Shown: positions 1 through 9,332, numbered from the stretch's first letter. The stretch is DNA of 64,000 nucleotides from Blastococcus mobilis (GCF_900188025.1 NZ_FZNO01000006.1:1-64000); one strand, 5' to 3'. The notes: a model not told the origin generated them from the sequence alone. Translations and numbers: made by a program.

Positions 1-94
1 TCGTCTGGATCAGATGACAAGAGCCGTGTGACGGGAGACTGTCACGCACGGTTCTGTGGGAGCCCGGGGGTGCAATTCCCCCGGGCTACCCGAC
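1..94 (+). mobile_element. Group II intron, 3' end (domains V and VI)
   Basis: Positions 21-55 fold as a group II intron domain V: a lower stem GAGCCGTG/CACGGTTC, a two-base CG bulge and an upper stem TGAC/GTCA, with the catalytic AGC triad at 22-24. Positions 57-94 form domain VI, a GC-rich stem with a bulged A at 88, six bases before the likely 3' end at 94. That spacing suits the branch-point adenosine. The body of the intron and any reverse transcriptase lie before the window. The intron is on the plus strand and the interrupted gene on the minus strand, so splicing cannot restore that gene's mRNA. The exact end (89-94) is inferred from the break in the ABC protein homology. Confidence 0.82.
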
Positions 95-332
95 TGACGT
101 AGCCGACCCGGCTGCGCAGGGCGGGAGAGCCGGCCCGTTCCCCGAGTACGGTCACCTCGCCGGACCGGACCTGCTGGACGCCGACCAGGGCCCGCATCAG
201 GGTGGTCTTCCCGCTGCCGCTGGGGCCGAGCAGGCCGGTCACCTGCCCCGCGGGGACGGCGAAGCTCAGACCGGGCAGCACACGACGGCGTCCGCGGTCG
301 ACGACGAGATCGGTGACGGTGACGGCATCCAT
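95..332 (-). pseudogene. ABC exporter ATP-binding protein, N-terminal part, cut by group II intron
   Basis: About 79 codons of an ABC-2 type exporter ATPase remain. They start at ATG 332, behind a GGAGG ribosome site at 340-344. Walker A (GPSGSGKTT) is intact. The reading then runs to GYV, where the family normally continues with TQ and the Q-loop. At that point the frame enters the group II intron, so the Q-loop, signature motif and Walker B are missing here. The rest of the gene should lie on the far side of the intron, outside the window. The antisense intron makes the locus non-functional unless the gene is complete elsewhere. Confidence 0.75.
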
Positions 333-344
333 GGCCGGCCTCCG

Positions 345-408
345 AGAACTCAACGGCTGATGAACTCAACGCCTGATGAATTCAACGCTAGATGAATTCC
401 TCGGCGCT
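345..408. repeat. 16-bp tandem direct repeats upstream of the ABC gene
   Basis: Three full units of 16 bp (345-360, 361-376, 377-392) and a partial fourth (393-408) share the pattern TGAAYTCAACGCYWGA. They lie just upstream of the start codon of the interrupted ABC gene and contain near-palindromic GTTGAATTCATC cores. A cluster of binding sites for a TetR- or PadR-like repressor of the exporter is one reading. Slippage-generated repeats are the alternative. Confidence 0.6.
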
Positions 409-531
409 CGTCAACGGAGTCGAAGGTCCTCGCCCCACGCGGTGCCGCGGTGTGGCAGGCGGTACCGCGCTACCGGGCGGTCCCCGCCACCGCAGCGCGG
501 TACGCGCCCGGGCGGCTGGAAGGATCGGAGC

Positions 532-1338
532 GTGTCAGCGCCCGTTGTGATCACCGATCCGCAGGACCCGCGGGTAGCCGACTTCCGCGACCTGAAAGCC
601 GGTGACCGCCCGGCCGGAACGCCGCGTGGTTCGGGCCCGGTGATCGTCGAGGGTGTGCCCGCCGTCGAGCGGCTGCTCGCCTCCCCCTACCGGGTGCGCG
701 CGGTCTTCGGGGTCCCGGGGCGAGTGGCGGCCCTCGACCTGCCCGACGGGATCTCGGCGTTCGAGGCCGACAAGTGGGTGCTGTCGGAGGTCATCGGGTT
801 CCGGCTCACGCGCGGGGTGCTCGCCTCGGCCGACCGCCGCCCACCGGCGGACCTCGGCGAGCTGCTCGCCGGCCCCGACCTCGCGGCGCCGCGCCGGCTC
901 GCCGTCCTCGAGGCGCTCAACGACGCCGAGAACCTGGGCTCGATCGCGAGGTCGGCGGTCGCCCTCGGCGTCGACGGGCTGCTGCTGGACCCGAGGTGCG
1001 CCGACCCGCTCTACCGGCGCTCGGTGCGGGTCTCGATGGGCCACGTGCTCGGGTTGCCGTTCGCCGTGCTGCCGGAGTGGCCGGCCGGTCTCGACCGGCT
1101 GCACGAGGCCGGCTACACGACGGTGGCGCTGACTCCTGCCGCGGACGCCGTCGACCTCGACGACCTGGACCCGGTCCGGCACCCGCGGACGGCGGTGCTG
1201 CTCGGGGCGGAGGGCCCCGGACTCACGCCGGAGGCGCAGGCGGCGGCCACCGTGCGAGCGCGGATCCGGATGCGCCCGGGGGTGGACTCCCTGGGGGTCG
1301 CGGCCGCGGCGGCGATCGCCTTCGCCACTCTTCGGTAG
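532..1338 (+). CDS. SpoU/TrmH family RNA methyltransferase
   Basis: A 268-residue SPOUT-class methyltransferase that probably 2'-O-methylates the ribose of tRNA or rRNA with S-adenosylmethionine. The three SpoU motifs are visible in order: NDAENLGSIARSA near residue 125, LLGAEGPGL near 222, and VDSLGVAAAAAIA near the C-terminus. In the third motif the usual Asn of SLNVA is Gly, which is unusual. GTG 532 is chosen because AAGGAT sits exactly six bases upstream as a likely -10 of a leaderless transcript. The frame stays open further upstream, but that stretch looks non-coding. The target nucleotide cannot be told from sequence. Confidence 0.85.
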   Translation: MSAPVVITDPQDPRVADFRDLKAGDRPAGTPRGSGPVIVEGVPAVERLLASPYRVRAVFGVPGRVAALDLPDGISAFEADKWVLSEVIGFRLTRGVLASADRRPPADLGELLAGPDLAAPRRLAVLEALNDAENLGSIARSAVALGVDGLLLDPRCADPLYRRSVRVSMGHVLGLPFAVLPEWPAGLDRLHEAGYTTVALTPAADAVDLDDLDPVRHPRTAVLLGAEGPGLTPEAQAAATVRARIRMRPGVDSLGVAAAAAIAFATLR

Positions 1339-1342
1339 AAAG

Positions 1343-1397
1343 AGGACCCCGTCCTCCCCACCCTTCGCACGCTCAGGGCGGGACCCGGGACGGGGCC
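1343..1397. repeat. Terminator-like intergenic repeat, copy 1
   Basis: An imperfect long hairpin with outer arms CCCCGTCC/GGACGGGG and inner arms CCCACCCT/AGGGCGGG around a TCGCACGCTC loop. It lies between two convergent genes. Related copies sit at 9453-9507, 10649-10704, 14281-14331, 15951-16007 and 25475-25557. A bidirectional terminator is the simplest role. Confidence 0.75.
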
Positions 1398-1426
1398 GCG
1401 GTGGGTCTCCTTGCAGCGGGGCCGTT

Positions 1427-1900
1427 TCAGTTTCGGAGGGAGAAGCGCGCCAGGTGGGCGCGGGCCTCCTCGGCGCGCGCCGGGTTGCACATGACGTCGT
1501 AGCGACCGGCGACGATCTTGTTCGTGCTGGTGAAGTCACGCCGTCCCTGCGTGGCGGCGTAGCCGATCGCGCCGAAGATGGCCCCGAAGACGACGCCGGC
1601 CAGCAGACCGCTGAGCACCGAGCCGATCCACAGGCTGCCGTCGGTGGAGAAGATCCCGAGCAGCAGCCCCACGAACAGACCCCACCAGGCGCCACCCGCG
1701 GCGCCCGCCGCGACGGCGCGGCCCACGGTCAGCCGGCCGGTCACCGTCTCCACCATCCTCAGGTCGGAGCCGATGATCGTGACGTTCTCGACCGGGAACT
1801 TCTGGTCCGACAGGAAGTCGACCGCGGCCTGGGCCTGCTCGTAACTGTCGTAGGAGCCGACCTGGACCCCGCCCATGGGCATGGACACCGACGCTGACAT
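1427..1900 (-). CDS. General stress protein, YflT/GSP17M-like, glycine-rich membrane
   Basis: A 157-residue protein. Its N-terminal domain (about residues 10-50, with VGSYDSYEQAQAAVDFLSD) matches the general stress protein 17M/YflT fold seen in actinobacterial stress proteins. Two hydrophobic glycine-zipper segments follow (about 65-85 and 90-115), and a short basic C-terminal domain ends it. The ATG at 1900 has an AGGAG site five bases upstream. The gene is monocistronic, convergent with the methyltransferase, and shares the terminator-like repeat at 1343-1397. A role in membrane or osmotic stress is inferred from the family only. Confidence 0.75.
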   Translation of the reverse strand: MSASVSMPMGGVQVGSYDSYEQAQAAVDFLSDQKFPVENVTIIGSDLRMVETVTGRLTVGRAVAAGAAGGAWWGLFVGLLLGIFSTDGSLWIGSVLSGLLAGVVFGAIFGAIGYAATQGRRDFTSTNKIVAGRYDVMCNPARAEEARAHLARFSLRN

Positions 1901-2003
1901 GCTCGCTCCTGATCCTCGAGGACGAGGGGGATCTACCCGGTCGGGTAGGGGGGACACGTCGGCCCGCCCCGGAGCATCGGCGTGGTGGGCCGAGACCGGT
2001 GGG

Positions 2004-2945
2004 TCAGCGGTGGCGGCGGACCCCGAAGACGATGTCCTCCCAGGCCGGGATGCGGGCCCGCGGGTCTTCGTCGTCCTCGCTGCCGCTGCGGCCCAGGACG
2101 ACGGTGTCGTGCTCGGCGATCTCGTCCAGGAGGGCGTCGTAGGAGCGCTCGTCGGCCGGTGAGCCGCTGGCCGGGTGGACGTCCCGGACCTGCTCGTCGT
2201 CCGTGGGCGCCGGGGAGTCGCGGACCTCCTGCGCGAGCAGCTCGTGGGTCAGGTCGTCGTCGGCCCGCTCGGGGGTCTCGGTCCGGACGACGCTGACCGT
2301 GCGCGGGCGGTGCGCGGTCACCGGAACGCCGGCGGGGACGTCGGGGACGACGCGCACCAGTCGCGTGCCCTCGGCGAAGTCCATCGTCGCCGCGTCGAAC
2401 GGCGTGACGGTCCGCGAGGGAAGGTCGAAGGTCCAGCGGGTCAGGCCGGACTTCGCGCCGGCCCGCCAGGCGCCGGTGACCTGCCAGGTGCCGTCGTCGG
2501 TGCGGTGGGCGTCCCAGGCCACGGCCTCGATGTCGGAGTCGATCAGCCGCAGGCGGTCGGTCACGAACTGCTGCAGGGCCCCGCCGGGGGAGCCCTCGCT
2601 GAGCCGCACGCGCGCATCACGGGCCTGCTCGGCGATGCGGGCCCGCTCCTGGATCACCGGGTGGGCGAACCGCATGATCCGCTCGACACGGGTGCCGGAC
2701 GCGGCGGCCACCTGCTCGGGGGTCTCCCCGGCACGGATGCGGGCCTGGATGACCCGCGGGGGCAGCTCGACCCCGGCGTCGACGTCGATCTGGGTGAGTC
2801 GGCGGGCATCCCCGCGGGCCGCGGCACGCACCCGGTCGTCCACGGGGAGCTCGAACCGCTCGCCCTCGGTGCCGTCGCTGCCTTCGGCGGCCAGGATGAA
2901 GCTCTTCCCGTCGTCGGAGAGCGCCACGAGGCGCAGCGTGCGCAT
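2004..2945 (-). CDS. sepH: Septation protein SepH
   Basis: A 313-residue homologue of actinobacterial SepH, which binds FtsZ and stimulates assembly of the division ring. The N-terminal DUF3071 domain opens with MRTLRLVALSDDGKSFIL. A helix-turn-helix segment lies near residues 75-100 (ETPEQVAAASGTRVERI). A variable acidic linker leads to the conserved C-terminal motif IPAWEDIVFGVRRH, typical of the family. Length and domain order are normal. It is divergent from the S9 peptidase gene; the 250-bp gap contains a 16-bp GC palindrome. Confidence 0.93.
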   Translation of the reverse strand: MRTLRLVALSDDGKSFILAAEGSDGTEGERFELPVDDRVRAAARGDARRLTQIDVDAGVELPPRVIQARIRAGETPEQVAAASGTRVERIMRFAHPVIQERARIAEQARDARVRLSEGSPGGALQQFVTDRLRLIDSDIEAVAWDAHRTDDGTWQVTGAWRAGAKSGLTRWTFDLPSRTVTPFDAATMDFAEGTRLVRVVPDVPAGVPVTAHRPRTVSVVRTETPERADDDLTHELLAQEVRDSPAPTDDEQVRDVHPASGSPADERSYDALLDEIAEHDTVVLGRSGSEDDEDPRARIPAWEDIVFGVRRHR

Positions 2946-3070
2946 GGGCGGACCTCCTGACAGCGTGACCGGGCCATCGGAGAGACGGACCGGAGCCCGA
3001 GGCTATCCGCGCACCGGGGACGGCGCCCGTAGGCGGCGCGGCGTGGCGCGTCCGGAGCCGTTCGGGTCGT

Positions 3071-3086
3071 CCCCCCGGCCGGGGGG
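3071..3086. promoter_or_regulatory. Perfect 16-bp GC palindrome between sepH and S9 peptidase
   Basis: CCCCCCGGCCGGGGGG is a perfect palindrome between the divergent sepH and peptidase genes. It has no spacer, so it is a poor hairpin but a plausible protein-binding dyad. Its function is unknown. Confidence 0.4.
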
Positions 3087-3195
3087 TGCGGAAGAGGCCG
3101 CCGTCCGCCGATACGAGCGATGTCACGTGTTCGCAACATGCGGTGTGCACAGTGGCCGCGTGGCGTGAATCCAGAGCGAGAAGGAGCAGGTGTCC

Positions 3196-5094
3196 ATGGT
3201 CAGTCCCCTGACCGACCGGAGGGATGTCACGCCCGTCGGCATGCCGGCCACCCCCGCCACCACGGCGCCGGACCTCCTGCCCCCCGAGGTCCACCGCGCC
3301 ATCACCGAGATCGCCGCGGCGTCGAGTGCCTGGTGTCCGGCGCTGTCGCCGGACGGAGACCTCGTCGCCTACGTCTGCGACCGCTCCGGGCTCCCGCGGC
3401 TGGAGGTGGTCGGCCTCCACGGGGAGCGGCTGCCGGCGGTGGTCTCGGGACCGAGCGAGGAGGTCGTCTCCGTCGCCTGGTCGCCGGACGGCGCCTGGCT
3501 GGCCTATCTGGTCAGCCCCGGTGGCTCCATCTGCGCCGAACTGCACGTGGTCCGTCCCGACGGGAGCGATCACCGGGTGGTCGCGGGTGAGGACCCGCGC
3601 GCCACCGTCTTCGCCGGAGGCTGGACGGGACCCGGCCACTACGCCTGCTCGATCGCGCCCGGCGACGGTCCCGACGCGGACGTCGTCCTGATCGACGTCG
3701 TCACCGGGGATCACCGGACACTGGCCCGCGGCGGCTTCCTGTCGGTCACCTCCGTGTCGGCCGACGGGCGCCTGGTGCTGGCCCGCCGTGGTCCCCGCGC
3801 CTACCGCCACATCGTGGTGATCGACGTCGCCACGGGGGCGCAGCGCCGGCTGATCAGGCTGGACGCGCCGGGCGGCATCGCCTCGGAGGACGGGCGGTTC
3901 GCGCCCGACGGCCGGTCGATGTTCGTGCGGGCGTCCCTGCCCGGGGAACCGTTCACCGACCGGGCCGGCCTCGTGCAGGTCCGGCTGTCCGAGGACGGCG
4001 TCCCGGGGGAGGGGCGGATCGTCCTCTCCCGCCCGGACGCCGACCTCGACGGCTATGCCCTGCGAACCGACGGCACCGTCCTCGCCGTCTGGAGCCGGGA
4101 CGGAGTGACCCAGCTGCAGGTGCACGCGCTGTCCGACGGCGCCCTCCTACGGGAGATCCCGCTGCCCGAGCCGGTGATGCCGGGGTGGTCGCTGTCGGCC
4201 GACGGGGCCACGATGATCGCCGAGCTCACCGGCCCCCGGGCCCCGCGCGGGCTGTTCCGGATCCCCCTCGACGACGGCACGCCGACGCCCCTGCCGTCGG
4301 CACCCCGTCGTCCCGGTCCCGGGACGCTCGTGACGCCGGTCCGGTACGACTACGCCGCCGCGGACGGTCTGCCGCTCTCCGGCTGGCTCTACACCCCGCG
4401 CGGCGCGCGGGGGCCGAACCGGACGGTCGTGAGCTTCCACGGCGGCCCCGAGGGCCAGGAGCGACCGGACTGGTCGCCGGTCGCCCAGGCGCTGGTCGCC
4501 GCCGGCTTCACCGTGTTCGCGCCCAACGTGCGCGGTTCCGGCGGCTTCGGCCGGGCCTTCCTGACCGCCGACGACGGCCCCGCTCGGGAGGCATCCTTCG
4601 AGGACGTCCGCTCGACGGTCGACCAGCTCGTGATGGCCGGGATCGCCGAACCCGGCCGCATCGGCGCGCACGGCTGGTCCTACGGCGGCTACCTCGCGCT
4701 GGTGGCGCTGACCCGCTGGCCGGACCTGTTCGCCGCCGGGGTCACCGGCGCCGGGATGAGCGATCTGCGCACGTTCTTCGCCGGCACCGAGCCGTGGATG
4801 GCGTCGGCGTCGGTCACGGAGTACGGCGACCCGGTCGCCGACCGGGACATGCTCGCGGCGATCTCCCCGATGACGGCCCTGGAACGGCTGACCTCGCCGG
4901 TGCTGTTCGTGCACGGGGACCGGGACACCAACGTCCCGGCTGCCGAGTCGGTGCAGGCGCACCAGGCGCTGCAGGCCATGGGGGTGCCCAGCGACCTGCT
5001 GCTGCTCCCCGGTGAGGGCCACACGATCGTGGGACGCGACCACCTGGTGGAACTCGGCGAGCGGGTCGCCGCCTGGTTCGCTTGCTGGCTGTGA
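3196..5094 (+). CDS. S9 family (prolyl oligopeptidase-like) serine peptidase
   Basis: A 632-residue cytosolic peptidase. An N-terminal beta-propeller with WSPDG-type repeats (about residues 35-355) is followed by an alpha/beta-hydrolase domain (about 370-632). The predicted triad is Ser495 in GWSYGGY, Asp577 in HGDRDTNVP and His609 in GEGHTIV. This order is typical of acylaminoacyl peptidases and dipeptidyl peptidases. ATG 3196 is preferred over GTG 3190 because AAGGAG lies nine bases before it. The stop overlaps the next gene's GTG by four bases (GTGA), so the two products are probably translationally coupled. Confidence 0.9.
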   Translation: MVSPLTDRRDVTPVGMPATPATTAPDLLPPEVHRAITEIAAASSAWCPALSPDGDLVAYVCDRSGLPRLEVVGLHGERLPAVVSGPSEEVVSVAWSPDGAWLAYLVSPGGSICAELHVVRPDGSDHRVVAGEDPRATVFAGGWTGPGHYACSIAPGDGPDADVVLIDVVTGDHRTLARGGFLSVTSVSADGRLVLARRGPRAYRHIVVIDVATGAQRRLIRLDAPGGIASEDGRFAPDGRSMFVRASLPGEPFTDRAGLVQVRLSEDGVPGEGRIVLSRPDADLDGYALRTDGTVLAVWSRDGVTQLQVHALSDGALLREIPLPEPVMPGWSLSADGATMIAELTGPRAPRGLFRIPLDDGTPTPLPSAPRRPGPGTLVTPVRYDYAAADGLPLSGWLYTPRGARGPNRTVVSFHGGPEGQERPDWSPVAQALVAAGFTVFAPNVRGSGGFGRAFLTADDGPAREASFEDVRSTVDQLVMAGIAEPGRIGAHGWSYGGYLALVALTRWPDLFAAGVTGAGMSDLRTFFAGTEPWMASASVTEYGDPVADRDMLAAISPMTALERLTSPVLFVHGDRDTNVPAAESVQAHQALQAMGVPSDLLLLPGEGHTIVGRDHLVELGERVAAWFACWL

Positions 5095-6578
5095 GCAGCG
5101 AGTCCAGGAACGCCGACCCTCTCGCCGGCTACCCCGCATCGCTCGCCGACGAGGCGGTCGGCCCGGACGGCCGGCTGCAGGAGTGCTACGCCCTCCTCCG
5201 GCCGGCGCTGAGCCGGCTGGGGACCGCAGGGCTGACCGCCGCGGCCGCCGCGCTGGCCGCGGACCGGGCGGCCCGAGGGATCGCGGTGGCGGCGTGGGCG
5301 GACGGCCGGCAGATCGTCCGGCCGTTCCCCCTCGACCCGGTTCCGCGGACCGTCGCCGTGGGGGAGTGGACAAGGATCGCGGCCGGGGTGGAGCAGCGTC
5401 ACCGGGCGCTCAACGCCTTCCTCGCCGACGCCTACCGCGCGGCGGGACGGCGGCGCGGCGACGTCGACCGGGCGCCCGAGGTCGTGCGGGCCGGCGTCCT
5501 GCCGGAGTGGGCGGTCACCCACAGCCCGGGCCGGGACCCCGACGCCGTCGGGCAGGCGTGGCCGGGGCAGCCGCGCGCCATCGTCGCCGGAGCGGACGTG
5601 CTGCGCACGAGCTCGGGGAAGTGGGTGGTGACCGCGGACCATCTGAGGGTGCCGGCCGGCCTCGGGTACGCGCTGGCCGCGCGGGACACCGTCGGGGCAG
5701 CTGTTCCGGGACTGGGCCCCGCCGCCGTGGGCGTCGCGGACCCGTACGCGGCCGTGCCGCTGCTGCGCAGCGGGCTGACGACCGCCGCGCCGCCGGCGTG
5801 CACGGGGCCGCCGCAGATCGCCGTCCTCACGGCCGGCGCGAGCGACGACGCCTGGTTCGAGCACCGCCTGCTCGCGGACGCGCTCGACGTTCCGCTGGTG
5901 CGGGCGGAAGACCTCTGGCCACGGGTGGACGGCGGTGTGGAGGCCGCGGTCGACGGTGACCGGACGCCGGTCGACATCCTCTACCGGCGCTTCGACGACG
6001 GGCTGCTGGCTGCGTTCCGCACCCCGATGGGGCAGTCGCTGGATGCGCTGCTCACCCAGGCCGTCCGGGCCGGCCGGCTCGGGCTGGCCAACGTCCCGGG
6101 CAACGAGCTGGCCGACGCCGCGGCCACCTACGCCTGGGTGCCGGCCCTGATCCGCTTCTACCTCGGGGAGGAGCCGCTGCTGGGCACGGTGCCCACCTGG
6201 GTGCTGGCGGACGAGACCCAGTGGGCGCAGGTGCGCGACCGGCTGCACGAGCTCGTCGTCATCCCGGTCGCCGGGTACGGCGGGCGGGGGGCGGTCGTGG
6301 GGCCGTCCTGCTCGGCCGCGGAGCTCGCCTTCCTCCAGGCCGAGGTCTCGGCGGCGCCCTACCGGTTCATCGCCCGGGAACCCGTCGTGCCGACGACTGT
6401 GCCGACCCTCGTGGAGAACCGCCTGCAGCCGCGGCACGTCGACCTGCGCGTGCTGTCGGTGGCAGCTCCCGGCGGCGGGGCGACGGCGCTGCCGGCTCCG
6501 CTGACCCGGGTGGCGGACGAGCCGGAGCCCACCAGCTGGTGGGCGGGCAGCAGCAAGGACACCTGGATCGTCGGCTAG
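5091..6578 (+). CDS. Circularly permuted ATP-grasp family protein
   Basis: A 495-residue protein of the circularly permuted ATP-grasp type 2 family (DUF404/DUF407-like). Visible features are the tyrosine-rich DILYRRFDDG region near residue 300, the NVPGNELADAA segment near 340, and the C-terminal WWAGSSKDTWIVG that ends many members. These enzymes are thought to ligate an amino acid or peptide to an acceptor with ATP, but substrates are largely unknown. Start GTG 5091 overlaps the peptidase stop. The usual partners, an alpha-E (DUF403) protein and a transglutaminase, are absent here, so pairing with an S9 peptidase is notable. Confidence 0.82.
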   Translation: MSSESRNADPLAGYPASLADEAVGPDGRLQECYALLRPALSRLGTAGLTAAAAALAADRAARGIAVAAWADGRQIVRPFPLDPVPRTVAVGEWTRIAAGVEQRHRALNAFLADAYRAAGRRRGDVDRAPEVVRAGVLPEWAVTHSPGRDPDAVGQAWPGQPRAIVAGADVLRTSSGKWVVTADHLRVPAGLGYALAARDTVGAAVPGLGPAAVGVADPYAAVPLLRSGLTTAAPPACTGPPQIAVLTAGASDDAWFEHRLLADALDVPLVRAEDLWPRVDGGVEAAVDGDRTPVDILYRRFDDGLLAAFRTPMGQSLDALLTQAVRAGRLGLANVPGNELADAAATYAWVPALIRFYLGEEPLLGTVPTWVLADETQWAQVRDRLHELVVIPVAGYGGRGAVVGPSCSAAELAFLQAEVSAAPYRFIAREPVVPTTVPTLVENRLQPRHVDLRVLSVAAPGGGATALPAPLTRVADEPEPTSWWAGSSKDTWIVG

Positions 6579-6599
6579 CCGCTCCGCTGCGCCGGGCGG

Positions 6600-9332
6600 T
6601 CAGCCGGCGGACGTCGCCGATCGGCGGCCGGTCCGCGGGCTCGTGATGATCACGGTCGTGCCCTCGGCGCTGGGCGTGGCGGTGATCTCGCCGGTGACGC
6701 TCATCAGCGTGGAGCCGCGGCCGCGGTCCATGCTCGGGATGCGCTCGCGCCACTGCCCGTAGTCCCGCACCGAGATGCAGACCTGGTGTTCGTCGATGGA
6801 CGCGGTGACGTCGAAGTAGGGCTGGGTGGGGTCCTGAGCGTGCTCGAACGCGTTGGTGGCCGCCTCGCACGCGGCCAGCAGCACGTCGTAGGTGTGCTCC
6901 TCGTCGAGGCCGGCCGCCTCGAGCCAGGCGCGCAGCCGTCGTCGCAACGCCGGGATCGAGGAGGCCGTCGACGGCAGCCGCCACTTCGTGGTCGGCCCGG
7001 GGCGACTGCGCTGGGGCACGCGCGGTTCCGGCGGCCGGGGGCGAGTTCCGGGAGCCGCCGGGACGGGAACGCCCGCCGGTGCCGCGGCCGGGGACCCCTC
7101 GACGACGGGATGACCGACCGCGCGAGCGGCAGCGGGCGAGGCCCCGTTCGCCGGGGCCGCCGAGCGGCCCGTCGCGCGCTCCAGCGCCACCCGGACGCGG
7201 GCGATCAGCTCGTCGGCCCCGAAGGGCTTGGCCAGGTAGTCGTCGGCACCGGCCTCGAGGCCCTCGACGGACGCCTCCTGACCGGCCCGCGCGGTCAGCA
7301 TGATCACCGGGATGTGCCGGGTCTCGGCCCGGCCGCGCAGCCGGCGCAGGAGCTCGAACCCGTCGGTCCGCGGCATCATCACGTCGGTCAGGACGACGTC
7401 GGGCGCGCGCTCGGCGACCGCCTCCAGGGCCTCGCCGCCGTTCGCCGTTGTCCGGACGGTCCAGTGCCGTCCGAGCAGCCGCGTCAGGTAGGCGCGCATG
7501 TCGGCGTTGTCGTCCACGACGAGGACCTCGGCGTTCCGCGCCCCGGGAGCGGGCTCCGCGGGCCGTGAGGTGTCCTCCTCCCAGATGGCGGCCTCACCCC
7601 GAGCGGCCTCCGACGGGGCGATCGCACCGCGCTCGCCCGCTACGTCCGCCGCGCCGAAGGGCAGCGCCACGGTGAAGGTGCTTCCCGTGCCCGGCTCGCT
7701 CGCCACCGAGACGGTCCCGCCGTGCAGCCCGGCCAGCTCGTGCACCAGGGCCAGGCCGATGCCGGTGCCCTCCCGCGTGCGGGCGGTGGCACCCGGAACG
7801 CGGTGGAAGCGCTGGAACAGCCGCGGCAGTTCCTCGGGGACGATCCCGACGCCGGTGTCGGTCACGGTGAGCACGAAACGCTCCCCGTCGGCGCGCAGCG
7901 CCACGTCGATGCCGCCGACGAACGTGTACTTCACCGCGTTGGCGAGCAGGTTGACGACCACCTTCTCCCACATCTGCGGGTCCACGTAGGCCGGCCGCCC
8001 CAGCGGCGGGCAGTCGACGGTCAGCCGCAGTCCCGCGCGCTCGGCCGCCGCCCGGAAGATGCCGGCGAGGTCTGCGGTGAACGTGGCGATGTCGGTCTCC
8101 ACCCGCACGGGTTGGGACCGGCCCGCCTCGATGCTGGCGAAGTCGAGCAGGTCGTTGACCAGCCGCTGGAGGCGCTGCCCGTTGCGGAGGGCCAGGCTGA
8201 GCTGTTCGTGGACACCGTCGGGCAGCGGCGCGGCCGGATCGTCGAGCACGTCGCGGATCGGGCCGAGCAGCAGTGTCAGGGGGGTCCGCAGCTCGTGGCT
8301 GACGTCGGAGAAGAACGTCGTCTTCGCGCGGTCCAGCTCGGCGAGTGACTCGGCCCGCCGCCGCTCGGCCTCGAAGGCGCGGGCCGTGGCCACCGCACCG
8401 GCGAACTGCGCACCCATGAGCTCGTGGAAGGCACGGTGCTCCTCGTCGAGCGCCAGGTTCGGGCTCTTGCCCACCACGAGCACGCCGAGGGGCCCCCCAT
8501 CCCGGCCGATGCCCAGCGGGAGGACGACCGCCTCGGTGACGGGGTCGTCCCACGGGCCGCCGGTCACGCCCAGCCGGTCGATCCCGGCGAGAACCTCTGC
8601 AGCGCCGGTACCGGTGACCTCCGGCAGCAGACCGAGGTCGCACCCGACAGCGGCGACCCGGCGCAGCTGCGCGTCCTCACCCGCGAGGTAGACGGCCGCG
8701 AAGGGCACGTCGAGCCGGTCGTCGTCCAGCGCCCGGCACATCGAGGCGACGGTCTCCGCCTCGTCGCTGACACGGCCACCTGCGGCGGCGAGCTCGTGCA
8801 GCAGACGCTGCCGTCGGGCGCCGATGATCTGCCCGGTGACCTCGTGACAGACGGCGTTCATGCCGGCCACGGTGCCGTCGTCGCCGAAGGCGGGGGCGTG
8901 GGTGACGGTGAAGTAGGTCTCCTCGCGGTAGCCGGCGCGCTCGAGCAGCAGCTGCAGCGCCGGGAACCACGACGACTCGAGCGTGGTCATCGCATGCGCG
9001 ATGGGCGGCCCGAGGGCGTCCCAGGCCGCGGAGAGGGTCGTACGGATGTCCTCGCCGATCGCGGGGTGCTGCGCGCCGATCATGGGGGCGTAGCCGTCGT
9101 TGTAGAACTGGGTGAACTCCGGGCCCCAGGTCAGCACCATGGGGAACCGCGACACGAGCACGGTGCGAACGGCGTAGCGCAGGCTGGCCGGCCACGACTC
9201 CACCGGCCCGATCGGGCTGCTCGACCAGTCGTACGCGGCCATCAGCCGGCCGGCCTCGCCGCCCGCCGCGAAGATCCCGCCGTCGCCGGCGTCCGGGCGT
9301 TCGGCGGGTCCGGAGGAGGCAGAGGAGACCAC
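6600..9332 (-). CDS. Hybrid sensor histidine kinase-receiver with C-terminal RsbW-like ATPase
   Basis: A protein of about 910 residues with no obvious membrane segment. In order it has a PAS-like region (to about 165), a GAF region (about 170-325), HisKA with SHELRTPL (phosphoacceptor His), HATPase_c with [10 protein letters not shown] and GTGIGLALV, a receiver domain with phosphoacceptor Asp in [13 protein letters not shown], a Pro/Ala-rich linker, and a second smaller HATPase of the RsbW/SpoIIAB anti-sigma type ([10 protein letters not shown]). It probably links a cytosolic signal to partner switching on a sigma factor. GTG 9332 is chosen for the GGAGGTGA site upstream; the frame opens further upstream to 9425. 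No anti-anti-sigma or sigma gene is nearby. Confidence 0.87.
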   Translation of the reverse strand: MVSSASSGPAERPDAGDGGIFAAGGEAGRLMAAYDWSSSPIGPVESWPASLRYAVRTVLVSRFPMVLTWGPEFTQFYNDGYAPMIGAQHPAIGEDIRTTLSAAWDALGPPIAHAMTTLESSWFPALQLLLERAGYREETYFTVTHAPAFGDDGTVAGMNAVCHEVTGQIIGARRQRLLHELAAAGGRVSDEAETVASMCRALDDDRLDVPFAAVYLAGEDAQLRRVAAVGCDLGLLPEVTGTGAAEVLAGIDRLGVTGGPWDDPVTEAVVLPLGIGRDGGPLGVLVVGKSPNLALDEEHRAFHELMGAQFAGAVATARAFEAERRRAESLAELDRAKTTFFSDVSHELRTPLTLLLGPIRDVLDDPAAPLPDGVHEQLSLALRNGQRLQRLVNDLLDFASIEAGRSQPVRVETDIATFTADLAGIFRAAAERAGLRLTVDCPPLGRPAYVDPQMWEKVVVNLLANAVKYTFVGGIDVALRADGERFVLTVTDTGVGIVPEELPRLFQRFHRVPGATARTREGTGIGLALVHELAGLHGGTVSVASEPGTGSTFTVALPFGAADVAGERGAIAPSEAARGEAAIWEEDTSRPAEPAPGARNAEVLVVDDNADMRAYLTRLLGRHWTVRTTANGGEALEAVAERAPDVVLTDVMMPRTDGFELLRRLRGRAETRHIPVIMLTARAGQEASVEGLEAGADDYLAKPFGADELIARVRVALERATGRSAAPANGASPAAARAVGHPVVEGSPAAAPAGVPVPAAPGTRPRPPEPRVPQRSRPGPTTKWRLPSTASSIPALRRRLRAWLEAAGLDEEHTYDVLLAACEAATNAFEHAQDPTQPYFDVTASIDEHQVCISVRDYGQWRERIPSMDRGRGSTLMSVTGEITATPSAEGTTVIITSPRTGRRSATSAG

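Noticed and set aside
1454-1897. Plus-strand reading frame opposite the YflT-like gene
   Set aside because: The minus strand has the domain, start and ribosome site; the plus frame is a shadow.
3100-3160. LexA/SOS box before the S9 peptidase gene
   Set aside because: GTTCGC is present, but no symmetrical GAAC-N4-GTTC arrangement exists.
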